This document shows positions 1-7,472 of a DNA stretch of 8,032 bases, piece after piece. A model generated the notes under the pieces. It saw only the letters and a program-made list of their open reading frames with translations, did no database searches and was not told the origin of the DNA. The stretch covers positions 1-8,032 of the forward strand of contig CAMDLJ010000109.1 in NCBI GenBank assembly GCA_945901665.1, read 5' to 3'. How positions within the stretch are numbered: the first letter of the stretch is position 1; each line of letters begins with the position of its first letter. The stretch comes from Bordetella parapertussis (lineage in GTDB: Bacteria; Pseudomonadota; Gammaproteobacteria; Burkholderiales; Burkholderiaceae). The position numbers and the translations under genes are program-made.

Positions 1-423
1 GGCTCTGGGCATGGCTACGCCACTTGGAGCCTGGGCTTGCAGCTTCAAGTGCCCTTGGGGGCGAACTTGCAAGGACGCGCAGATGTGGCCGCTGCCAATT
101 TGCGCCGTGAAAACGCTTTGATGGCCATCAAGGCGCTGGAGGTGCAAATCAGCAACGACATCGATACCGGTGTATACATGCGCAACAGTGCCATGGAGCG
201 TTGGATCCATTGGCAAGAGGTTGCCGTGCGCGAACAACTGCAACTCGATGTGGAGCGCAAAAAATTCAATGCCGGGCGCAGTGAAATTCGTGAAATATTG
301 ATGCGTGAAGAAAAAACCATCAATTCGCGGTTGATGGTGATCGAGCAGCAATTGGCCCACGCCAGAGCACAAGTCATTTTGGAGTCGGCACAAGGCATAT
401 TGCTGCAGCGCTGGCCTTCCTGA
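1..423 (+). CDS. TolC-family outer-membrane efflux channel, C-terminal part (5' end outside window)
   Basis: The frame is open from base 1 and ends at TGA 421-423, giving the last 140 residues of a protein that begins upstream. It starts with a strand-like stretch (GLQLQVPLGA) followed by long heptad-rich helices with the spacing typical of the last repeat of TolC/OEP proteins: Trp and Gln residues in the first helix, then KKFNAGRSEIREIL, which matches the common 'EKFxxGRxxxxxLL' pattern, and a final helix ending ILLQRW. Members of this family are trimeric outer-membrane channels whose periplasmic helical tunnel docks on an adaptor. The next gene, an adaptor, begins 17 bases later, so the two are almost certainly cotranscribed partners. 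Family assignment is confident; the substrate cannot be read from this fragment. Confidence 0.88.
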   Translation, partial: GSGHGYATWSLGLQLQVPLGANLQGRADVAAANLRRENALMAIKALEVQISNDIDTGVYMRNSAMERWIHWQEVAVREQLQLDVERKKFNAGRSEIREILMREEKTINSRLMVIEQQLAHARAQVILESAQGILLQRWPS

Positions 424-440
424 ACACGGATGTGGATGAA

Positions 441-1355
441 ATGACTGCTTATCCGCCGCCACCTATCGCGTTCTGGTGGACGCTGTGCTGGTGCTTGGCA
501 TGCGTTCACCCGGCCTGGGCGCAAACCGTGGCGCCTGCGCCGCCCAAAGCCGCCCCAACGCTGGCCTCCCCAGCCCCCAGTACCGCAACGCCCAGCACGA
601 CTGCACCCGTTGCTGCTGGCGCGAGCGCGCCCGGGGTGACGCAGGCCCTGAGAGATGTCAAGCTCAGCATGACCGTGGCTGGACGCATTGATGGCATGTT
701 GGTGCGCGAGGGCAGCCGGGTCAGCAAAGGGCAGGTGCTGATGTACCTGGATAAAACCCTGGAGGACTTAGAGGTGCAACGTCGGCGCTTGCAACTGCAA
801 GACCTGGCCAAGCTGGAAGAGTTGCGCCAAAAAGAAAAAACCCTGGCCACCCAAGTGGCCGCGCTGGCGCCTTTGCTGCTCAGCGGCGGCATCTCGCGCA
901 AACAGGCCGAAGACGAAGAAATAGCCCTGGGCTCAGTGAGTGCCGAGCGCAAAGCGCTCGAGGCCGGCAAAGAAAGAGAGCGCATCGAGCTGTTGCTGGC
1001 CCAAGAGGCCTTCGAGCGACGCCATTTGCGCGCCCCTTTTGACGGTGTGGTCACCAAAGTGGCCTTGCGGGTGGGCGAAAGCATTGGTGCCCATGAACCC
1101 CTGGTCACTTTGGTCGACACCAGCCGGGTTCGTTTCATGGGCACGGTGGCCGCACGCACTGGCACCAAGCTCCAGGTGGGGGCGATGGTCAACATTGAGT
1201 TGAGCATGGACGGACAGGTCAAGCGCAGAGCGGCCAAGGTGGTGTTTGTCTCGCCAGTGGCAGACCCTTCCAGCGGCTTGTTGGAAGTGATTGCAGAATT
1301 TGAAAACTTCGATGGATCCGTGCGGCCAGGCATCAGCGGCCGCTTGTTGTTGTAA
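441..1355 (+). CDS. Periplasmic adaptor protein, HlyD/AcrA (membrane fusion protein) family
   Basis: This 304-residue protein would link the inner-membrane machinery to the TolC-like channel encoded just upstream. Residues 1-27 form a hydrophobic export signal ending in an A-W-A motif before Gln28, although the n-region has no basic residue. A Pro/Ala/Thr-rich linker follows (about 29-65). The two halves of a lipoyl-like barrel-sandwich are at 79-104 (VAGRIDGMLVREG...) and 197-226 (RAPFDGVVTKV...). Between them is a hairpin of about 90 residues. Its tip (L145-S152 within LLLSGGIS) has the Leu-x6-Ser spacing of the AcrA TolC-docking 'RLS' motif, with Ala in place of Arg. A beta-barrel region ends the chain. 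An in-frame GTG at 432 would add three residues; ATG 441 was chosen as the commoner start codon, but neither start has a clear Shine-Dalgarno. No transmembrane anchor follows the signal. Confidence 0.88.
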   Translation: MTAYPPPPIAFWWTLCWCLACVHPAWAQTVAPAPPKAAPTLASPAPSTATPSTTAPVAAGASAPGVTQALRDVKLSMTVAGRIDGMLVREGSRVSKGQVLMYLDKTLEDLEVQRRRLQLQDLAKLEELRQKEKTLATQVAALAPLLLSGGISRKQAEDEEIALGSVSAERKALEAGKERERIELLLAQEAFERRHLRAPFDGVVTKVALRVGESIGAHEPLVTLVDTSRVRFMGTVAARTGTKLQVGAMVNIELSMDGQVKRRAAKVVFVSPVADPSSGLLEVIAEFENFDGSVRPGISGRLLL

Positions 1356-1357
1356 GG
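1354..1357 (+). promoter_or_regulatory. Probable ribosome binding site of the GAF-HlyD gene
   Basis: AAGG overlaps the TAA stop of the preceding adaptor gene and lies 9 bases before ATG 1367. It is weak but correctly spaced, and it supports that start; the two genes are only 11 bases apart. Confidence 0.45.
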
Positions 1358-1366
1358 CCAGCGCAA

Positions 1367-3265
1367 ATGAACGCCACCTCTCAACAAGCCCGTGCGGCCC
1401 TCGCCCAAGCCGACCCCAGCCAGGCCAAAACATGGGCCCGCTTGGCGGCGCTCGAAGAGCCGGCACCTATTTTCTGGGAGCAGTACATCCAAGCCGTGGG
1501 CCAAAGCTTGCAAGCCCGCCGTGTCTTGTTGTTGGTGTCGGGCATCGGTCAACCTTGGAAGGCCTTGGCCCAATGGCCAAGCGACGCTGTGGAAGTGGCC
1601 GGCGATGCCGACGGCATCTTGCAAACCTTGGGCCGCGCATCGGTGTCTGAACCTCGGGTGGAAACCTTGTCCAATGGCGATCAGGCCTTGGCTTTGCGTT
1701 TTCAGTCCTCGGCCCTGGGCACGCACCCTGTGGCCGCTGTGGTGGCCTTACAGCCAGCGCGCCTGGCCAGCGAAGTTTCCGATTTGATCGCTTGGGCACA
1801 AGAGGTGGTCTTGGTGCCCCAGTCCTACGCACACCACAACGCCCAGCGTGACCCAGGCACCCTGTCGCATCCAGCGCAGTCGGCTGCGGTGGGTGTTGAT
1901 GAGCCGCATGCCCAGCGCTTGTATGAAATATTGCGCCTGCAAATTGCACTCACCCGACAAAAACGCTTCATGCAAATGGCTTTTGAGCTGTGCAACGCGC
2001 TGGCGGTCAAATGTGCCGCTGACCGTGTCTCCCTGGGATGGGTGGAGGGGCCGTATGTGCGCTTGACCGCCATCAGCCATGTGGAGAAATTTGACCCCCA
2101 CGCCACCCTCAGCCGCGCTTTAGAGAGCGCGATGGAAGAGGCCGCGGATCAAGCACAGCCTTTGTCATTTCCGCTGCCCGAAGGCTCACGCCAAGTCAGC
2201 CGGGCCCATGAGTCTTACGCCTTGATGCAGGGCGTGGCGGCGGTGGTGAGTGTGCCTTTGCGTGGCGATCTGGCTGTGCAAGGTGTCATCTGCCTGGAAA
2301 AGCGCCATGGCAGATGGAGCGAAGACGAGTTGTGGGAGCTGGGCCTGGTGGCCGAGTTGGTGGTCCACCCCATGGCCGATTTGAAAGCCCGTGACCGCTG
2401 GTGGGGCGCGCGCTGGGCCGGGGCTTTGAAGACCGCTTTCCAACAAAGCATCAGCCCCAAGCACAGTGGTTGGAAATTGGCGGGTTTGTCCAGCCTGGTG
2501 GTGTTGCTGTTGCTGTTTGTATGGCCCTGGGCTTACCGGGTCGATGCGACCCTGACCCTGCGCAGCAAAGACCTGTTGTTCATGCCAGCCCCATTCGATG
2601 GCTACTTGCGCCAAGTGCAGGTGGAAATTGGCGACAAGGTGGAAGCGGGTCAGGTGCTGGTGCAACTCGATACCCGCGATTTGGTGCTTGAAGAATCAAT
2701 GGCCGAGGCCGATGTGTTGCGCTATGGCCGCGAAGCCGAAAAAGCCCAAGCAGCGCGCCAACTGGCTGAAATGCAAATCAACCTGGCGCGCCAGGAGCAG
2801 TCGGCATCCCGCTTGGCGCTGGTGCGGCATCAGTTGCAACATGCCAAAGTGACCGCCCCGCATGCTGGTGTGGTGGTGGAGGGCGAGCTGAAAAAAAACC
2901 TGGGCGCGCCTTTGCGCAAAGGCGATTTGTTGCTCAAGTTGGCGCACACCGATGACACCTATTTGGAGTTGGAAATCGATCAAGTCGATGTGCACGAGGT
3001 GCGTGTGGGGTCCACCGGTGAATTTGCTTTGGTCGGTCGCCCCGACCAACGCTTTGCGATCCAGCTCGAACGCATTGACCCAGCCTCTACCTTGCGCGAA
3101 GGCCGCAACATCTACTTGGCGCGGGCCAAAGTGCAAAGCCAAATTCCCCCTTGGTGGCGACCCGGCATGGGCGGCTCGGCCCGCATTGACGCGGGCGATC
3201 GCCCGCTGATTTGGGTGTTGACGCACCGCACGGTTCGGTTCTTGCGGGAGTTGTTCTGGGTATGA
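1367..3265 (+). CDS. GAF-domain sensor fused to a membrane-anchored HlyD-like adaptor
   Basis: A 632-residue protein with a cytoplasmic front and a periplasmic back. Residues about 198-340 read as a GAF domain: an N-terminal helix, alternating strands such as DRVSLGWVEG, and a closing AAVVSVPLRGDLAVQGVICLEK segment typical of GAF cores. Residues about 35-150 may be a second, degenerate GAF-like domain (a VLLLVSG strand, then PVAAVVAL and a helix). One strong transmembrane helix lies at 370-389. After it come the first lipoyl half (405-435, MPAPFDGYLRQVQVEIGDKV), a short hairpin of about 55 residues, the second half (494-527, KVTAPHAGVVVEG) and a beta-barrel to about 610. The amphipathic C-terminal tail (612-632) resembles the end of the next protein. 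GAF domains bind small ligands or mediate dimerisation; the ligand here is unknown. The stop overlaps the next start (ATGA). Confidence 0.83.
   Translation: MNATSQQARAALAQADPSQAKTWARLAALEEPAPIFWEQYIQAVGQSLQARRVLLLVSGIGQPWKALAQWPSDAVEVAGDADGILQTLGRASVSEPRVETLSNGDQALALRFQSSALGTHPVAAVVALQPARLASEVSDLIAWAQEVVLVPQSYAHHNAQRDPGTLSHPAQSAAVGVDEPHAQRLYEILRLQIALTRQKRFMQMAFELCNALAVKCAADRVSLGWVEGPYVRLTAISHVEKFDPHATLSRALESAMEEAADQAQPLSFPLPEGSRQVSRAHESYALMQGVAAVVSVPLRGDLAVQGVICLEKRHGRWSEDELWELGLVAELVVHPMADLKARDRWWGARWAGALKTAFQQSISPKHSGWKLAGLSSLVVLLLLFVWPWAYRVDATLTLRSKDLLFMPAPFDGYLRQVQVEIGDKVEAGQVLVQLDTRDLVLEESMAEADVLRYGREAEKAQAARQLAEMQINLARQEQSASRLALVRHQLQHAKVTAPHAGVVVEGELKKNLGAPLRKGDLLLKLAHTDDTYLELEIDQVDVHEVRVGSTGEFALVGRPDQRFAIQLERIDPASTLREGRNIYLARAKVQSQIPPWWRPGMGGSARIDAGDRPLIWVLTHRTVRFLRELFWV
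3246..3250 (+). promoter_or_regulatory. Shine-Dalgarno GGGAG and ATGA overlap setting the start of the M50 gene
   Basis: GGGAG is 11 bases upstream of ATG 3262, which forms an ATGA overlap with the TGA (3263-3265) of the GAF-HlyD gene. This favours 3262 over the upstream in-frame alternative at 3211 (which would add 17 residues inside the previous gene) and over ATG 3268. Translational coupling is likely. Confidence 0.55.
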
Positions 3266-5442
3266 GCATGGACGAAGCCAGCGGCCGCACCTACAGCGAC
3301 ACATGGCACCGCGTGGCCAGTGTGCGCGCTTGTCTGCGCAGCAGCGTGCGCGCCCATAAGCAGGTATTTCGTGGCGAGGAATGGGTGGTGCTGCGCGACA
3401 GCTTGGGCAGTGATTTTTTTCGGGTCACCGCGTCGGCCTATGCCTTTTTGAGCCGCATGGGCCCACAACGCACCATTGACGAGGTGTGGACCGAGTTGAT
3501 CGAGGCCGAACCCGAGCAGTCATTGACCCAAGAAGAGGTGGTGCAGTTGCTGGGCCAACTGCACCTGTCCAATTTGTTGCAATTTGACCGGGGCGCAGCG
3601 GCTGCCAGTTTGTTCGAGCGTCTGCGCCAACGCCGCAGCCGTGAAATCAAAGCCGTTTTGTTGGGCTTCTTGTCCATCAAATTGCCATTGCTGGACCCTG
3701 ACCGCTGGTTGGAAAAAGCCTTGCCATTGATCCGCGTGGTGTTTGGCCCGGTGGGCGCGTGTGTCTATCTGGCACTGATCCTGTGGGGCTTGAAAGCCTT
3801 GGCCGATGAGTCCGATCACTTGTTCGACCAATCCGCTGGTTTGCTCGCGCCCGCCAATTTGGGCCTGTTGTACATCGGCATGGTGATCGCCAAGCTGGTT
3901 CACGAATTCGGCCACGCGGCCGCTTGCAAGCGTTTTGGTGGCGAGGTGCACAAGATGGGCGTGATGCTGCTCATGTTTGCACCCTTGCCGTATTTGGATG
4001 CGACCGCGAGTTGGGGTTTTCGCAGCCGCTTTCAGCGCTTGTTGGTGGGTGTCTCTGGGGTGCTCAGCGAATTGGCAGTGGCTGCAGTGGCCGCCATCAT
4101 CTGGGCCCATTCAGCCCCCGGCGTGGTCAATGCCCTGGCCTACAACGTGATTTTTGTGGCCAGCGTCTCCACCGTGTTGTTCAACCTCAACCCGTTGATG
4201 CGTTTCGATGGCTACCACATGTTGGTTGATTACCTGGACGTGCCCAACTTGTTTCAGCGCTCGCGCGACCAACTCAAGTACCTGGGTGAGCGCTGGATTT
4301 TGGGCATCAAAAATGTGCAACCCGTCGCCCGCACATCCACCGAAGCCATGCTGTTGCCCTTGTACGGCGCTTTGAGCTTGGGCTATTGGGTGGTCTTGAT
4401 GTCCACCATCATCTTCTTCATCGCCGAGCAGTACTTGGACCTGGGTGTGGCCTTGGCTTGGTTCATGTTTTTCACAGCGGTGGTGTTGCCGCTGCTCAAG
4501 TTCTCCAAATACCTGTTGTCCAGCCCCAAGTTGCAGCACCAACGCTTGCGCACCTGGGGCATCACCGCTGGCATTGTGGGTGCCAGCCTGGGTGTGCTGG
4601 CAGCAGCGCCCATGCCCGATCGGGTGCGTGTCAAAGGGGTGATGCAAGCCACGCTGTCGCGCGAGCTCTACAGCGACTCGGGTGGCGCTTTGGTCCAGTT
4701 GCTCGCCCGACCTGGTCAATGGGTGGCGGCAGGCCAAGTCTTGGCCCAGTTGGAAAACCCTGAGTTGGCGTTTGAAATCACGTCGGTGCAACAGCAGCGC
4801 GAGCAACTGTTGGCGCAAGAGTTGCAGGCCATTTCTGCCGCCGTGGCCAACCTTGAGCCTTTAGAGCGCCAGCGCGAAGCCATGGAGCAAAAGCTCGCCG
4901 AGTTGTTGCGCCAACAGCAAGCCTTGACGGTGTTCTCGCCCATCGATGGCATTTGGAGCGCCAGCGAACTCGACGCCAGCCGTGGCCAATGGATCGGTCG
5001 GGGTGGCAGTTTGGGAACGGTGGTGGATGACCGCGAATGGCGTTTTGTCGCTGTCTTGCCGCAAATCAATACCCATTTGTTTGAAGCCGGCGTGTTGAAC
5101 ACTGAAATTCGAATCCGTGGCCAGCAAGAGATCAATCTGCAAGCGGGCAAAACCGAAGTCATGCCCTTTGAGCAAGGTCAGCTGCCTTCACCCGCGCTGG
5201 GCATGCAAGGTGGGGGCGAAATCGCGGTTCAAGCCAGCGACCCCAAAGGTCTGTCGGCTGCCGAGCCATTTTTTCGCATCCAGGCGCAGTTGCCGTCACC
5301 CGATGCGTTGGGGTCCGACCCCGAATTGCGCCGTTTGCATGGCCGCGTGGGAACGATGCGCATCACCTTGCCCGATTCACCCTTGTTGTTCCAGTGGGAG
5401 CGCAGTTTGCGCCAGTTCTTGCAACGGAAGTTCCGCGTATGA
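3262..5442 (+). CDS. PqqD-like / M50 site-2-protease-like / HlyD-like fusion membrane protein
   Basis: A 726-residue three-part protein. Residues about 25-110 resemble a PqqD-type winged-helix domain (VFRGEEWVVLRDSLGSDFFR, then helices ending NLLQFD). The middle, about 150-450, is a multi-spanning M50 metalloprotease domain: HEFGH at 214-218 supplies the zinc-binding His pair and catalytic Glu215, and NPLMRFDGYHM at 310-320 supplies the probable third ligand, Asp316. The segment PLPYLDATASWGFRSRFQR (242-260) also fits this M50 subfamily. The last membrane helix is at about 431-450. The rest is periplasmic: lipoyl halves at about 459-497 and 555-590 around a short hairpin, a beta-barrel and an amphipathic tail. 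Site-2 proteases cut within membranes; fused proteins of this layout are usually annotated as peptidase M50 or HlyD-family efflux proteins and their substrates are mostly unknown. Activity looks possible because all motif residues are present. ATGA overlaps join it to both neighbours. Confidence 0.87.
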   Translation: MSMDEASGRTYSDTWHRVASVRACLRSSVRAHKQVFRGEEWVVLRDSLGSDFFRVTASAYAFLSRMGPQRTIDEVWTELIEAEPEQSLTQEEVVQLLGQLHLSNLLQFDRGAAAASLFERLRQRRSREIKAVLLGFLSIKLPLLDPDRWLEKALPLIRVVFGPVGACVYLALILWGLKALADESDHLFDQSAGLLAPANLGLLYIGMVIAKLVHEFGHAAACKRFGGEVHKMGVMLLMFAPLPYLDATASWGFRSRFQRLLVGVSGVLSELAVAAVAAIIWAHSAPGVVNALAYNVIFVASVSTVLFNLNPLMRFDGYHMLVDYLDVPNLFQRSRDQLKYLGERWILGIKNVQPVARTSTEAMLLPLYGALSLGYWVVLMSTIIFFIAEQYLDLGVALAWFMFFTAVVLPLLKFSKYLLSSPKLQHQRLRTWGITAGIVGASLGVLAAAPMPDRVRVKGVMQATLSRELYSDSGGALVQLLARPGQWVAAGQVLAQLENPELAFEITSVQQQREQLLAQELQAISAAVANLEPLERQREAMEQKLAELLRQQQALTVFSPIDGIWSASELDASRGQWIGRGGSLGTVVDDREWRFVAVLPQINTHLFEAGVLNTEIRIRGQQEINLQAGKTEVMPFEQGQLPSPALGMQGGGEIAVQASDPKGLSAAEPFFRIQAQLPSPDALGSDPELRRLHGRVGTMRITLPDSPLLFQWERSLRQFLQRKFRV
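5426..5430 (+). promoter_or_regulatory. Shine-Dalgarno GGAAG and ATGA overlap setting the start of the SecA-like gene
   Basis: GGAAG lies 8 bases before ATG 5439, near-ideal spacing, and that ATG overlaps the TGA (5440-5442) of the M50 gene. It argues against the in-frame GTG at 5394 and against the later ATGs at 5460 and 5469. Confidence 0.65.
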
Positions 5443-7472
5443 ACGCCCTGGACATTTCCATGCCACCCATGGGGACCACGCCTGCAACGCTGCGGTCTGC
5501 ACCGATGGAGAAATTGCGTGCCTTGGACAAATTGCCCGAGGGCTTGGATGCCTGGGTTGACCGTGCGCAAGGTTGGCTCCAGCGCCGCCCCCACCAAGCC
5601 CAATACCTGCGGGCGCAAGCCCTGGCCTGTGCTGAGCAGTGCACCGCTTATGCCGACATGGATGACGCTGCTTTGCAACTGGCCTTGGTCGAGGCCCGTG
5701 AGCATTTGCGCCGTGACCCCATCCATGCCAAGGGGCATTTGATCCATGCCTTGGCCTTGGTCGGGCAAGTGGCCAGGCGCGTCAAGGGCATGCAACCCTA
5801 CCCCGTTCAGTTCATGGGGGCTTTGGCCATGCACCACGGCTGGCTGGCCGAAATGGCCACCGGTGAAGGCAAAACCCTGACCGTGGCACTGTCGGCGATT
5901 TTGGCGGGTTGGAGCGGCCGACCGTGCCACGTGATCACCGCCAACGACTATTTGGCCGAGCGCGATGCGGCCAGCATGCAGCGCTTGTATGACGCATGTG
6001 GTATTAGCCTGGCTTCGGTCTATGAAGCGGTCCAAGCCCAAGAGCGGCCGCGTTTGTATGCCGCTGATGTGGTGTATGTCACACCCAAAGAATTGCTTGC
6101 CGATCACTTGCGCGACCAACTCGCTGCGGGCACTGGTCGCGATGAGCAGTGGCTGAACTTCCAGCGCTGGATGGGGCACACATCAGCCACCCCCCAAGAG
6201 CCCACTTTGTTGGTGCGCGGTCTGCACACGGCCATCGTGGACGAGGCTGACAGCGTGTTGATTGACGAGGCGGTCACGCCCCTCATATTGTCGGCGCGCC
6301 GACCCAGCCGGGGTTTGAGCGAGTCGGTGGTGTTGCTGGCGCAGCTGGCCCCCACCTTGGTGGCGGGGCAAGATTACGAGAGCATCACCCGCACCCGCAG
6401 CGTGCAACTGCGCGCCGGCGCCATTGCCGCCTTGGATCAATTGGCCCCCCAACTGCCGCCCGTATGGCGGCCCGGCCCCAGGCGCGAAGAATTGCTGCGC
6501 CAAGCCTTGCAAGTGCATTGTTTTTTTCGGGTCGGTCACCAATACCTGGTGCACGAGGGCGAGATCGTGTTGCTCGACGAGTTCACGGGTCGCATGACAC
6601 CCGGGCGCACCTTGACCGCAGGTTTGCACCAAGCCGTCGAGGCCAAAGAGGGCTTGACCATCACCGACCCCAATGAGTCCATGAGCCAAATGAGCTTTCA
6701 GGCTTTTTTTCGGGGCTTCAGCCGCTTATCGGGCTGCTCAGGCACGGTGTGGGAGGCGGTGGACGAGTTGTGGCGCGTCTACCGCATGCGCGTGGCACGC
6801 ATACCCACCCACCGCCCGCGCCTGACCATCAACTTGCCCGCACACATGATGGTCACTGCCGAAGAAAAATGGGCGGCCGTGGCGCAAGAAGTGATGGCCG
6901 TGCAACGCACAGCCCGTGCCGTGTTGGTCGGCGTGCGCAGCGTGGAATCCAGCGAAACCCTGGCCCGCCTGTTGGCCGACCAACAAGTACCGCTGTCGGT
7001 GTTGAATGCGGTTCACCATGAGGAGGAAGCCTCCATCGTGGCCCAAGCGGGGCTACCGGGGCGTGTCACGATTGCCACCAACATGGCTGGCAGGGGCACC
7101 GACATCCAATTGGACCCTGTGGTGGAAAAAAATGGCGGCTTGCACGTGATCATTGCCGAGGTCAACGAGTCCACCCGCATCGATCGACAACTGGCCGGAC
7201 GCTGTGGCCGCCAGGGCGACCCGGGCAGTGTGTCTGTTTACCTGTGTTTGGCCGACAACTTGGCGTTGCGTTTTTTGCCGACCTTGGCGCGCCATATCTT
7301 GGTTTGGTTCAAAGCCCATTGGCCCAGCGTGTTGCCCGTGTTCGCCCGCCCCGTATTCATTTGGGCCCAGCGCCGCAGCGAGCGCGACGCCTTTGAGCGC
7401 CGCTTTGCCGTGTTGCGCAACGACGATTGGCTGGCCTCGGCCCTGCCCTTTGACCGCCGGGGGGGCGCATGA
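5439..7472 (+). CDS. Short, divergent SecA-type preprotein-translocase ATPase
   Basis: A 677-residue SecA-family motor; housekeeping SecA is about 900 residues. Visible in order: the Q-motif region (QPYPVQFMGALAMHHGWLAE, 119-138), Walker A GEGKT (142-146), HVITANDYLAERDA (164-177), Walker B VDEADSVLIDEA (267-278), a shortened preprotein-binding domain of about 75 residues (287-360) that keeps an RSVQLRAGAIAAL segment, LLDEFTGRMTPGR (378-390), GLHQAVEAKEG (395-405), the SGCSGT motif (431-436), TIATNMAGRGTDI (544-556), GGLHV (566-570) and the arginine-finger motif QLAGRCGRQGD (584-594). All ATPase motifs are intact. After the second nucleotide-binding domain only about 65 residues remain, ending near the long scaffold helix (AQRRSERDAFERRF), so the two-helix finger, helical wing and zinc-binding tail are missing. 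The front has about 35 extra residues. Housekeeping SecA does not sit in an operon with TolC/HlyD genes, so this is read as a dedicated accessory motor. Confidence 0.9.
   Translation: MNALDISMPPMGTTPATLRSAPMEKLRALDKLPEGLDAWVDRAQGWLQRRPHQAQYLRAQALACAEQCTAYADMDDAALQLALVEAREHLRRDPIHAKGHLIHALALVGQVARRVKGMQPYPVQFMGALAMHHGWLAEMATGEGKTLTVALSAILAGWSGRPCHVITANDYLAERDAASMQRLYDACGISLASVYEAVQAQERPRLYAADVVYVTPKELLADHLRDQLAAGTGRDEQWLNFQRWMGHTSATPQEPTLLVRGLHTAIVDEADSVLIDEAVTPLILSARRPSRGLSESVVLLAQLAPTLVAGQDYESITRTRSVQLRAGAIAALDQLAPQLPPVWRPGPRREELLRQALQVHCFFRVGHQYLVHEGEIVLLDEFTGRMTPGRTLTAGLHQAVEAKEGLTITDPNESMSQMSFQAFFRGFSRLSGCSGTVWEAVDELWRVYRMRVARIPTHRPRLTINLPAHMMVTAEEKWAAVAQEVMAVQRTARAVLVGVRSVESSETLARLLADQQVPLSVLNAVHHEEEASIVAQAGLPGRVTIATNMAGRGTDIQLDPVVEKNGGLHVIIAEVNESTRIDRQLAGRCGRQGDPGSVSVYLCLADNLALRFLPTLARHILVWFKAHWPSVLPVFARPVFIWAQRRSERDAFERRFAVLRNDDWLASALPFDRRGGA

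Noticed and set aside
441..521. Possible lipoprotein signal (LAC) in the free adaptor
   Set aside because: Position -3 is Cys and does not fit the lipobox; the AWA-Gln site after residue 27 is a better signal peptidase I site.
506..1726. Long open frame on the minus strand (406 codons) opposite the adaptor and GAF-HlyD genes
   Set aside because: It lies against two well-recognised protein families on the + strand, has no family resemblance, and such mirror frames are common in GC-rich DNA.
5229..6179. Minus-strand open frame of 316 codons across the M50/SecA-like junction
   Set aside because: Shadow of real coding sequence; its translation shows no domain and the + strand here carries conserved SecA and HlyD motifs.
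3414..6710. TTTTTTTCGGG occurs three times (T7 runs at 3414-3420, 6521-6527, 6704-6710), suggesting slippery sites
   Set aside because: Each run encodes Phe-Phe-Arg in frame, and this genome favours TTT for Phe; the reading frame continues with conserved motifs after each run, so no frameshift is needed.
5439..7472. Housekeeping secA
   Set aside because: About 220 residues shorter, lacks the C-terminal domains, and lies in an adaptor/channel operon rather than a typical secA context.
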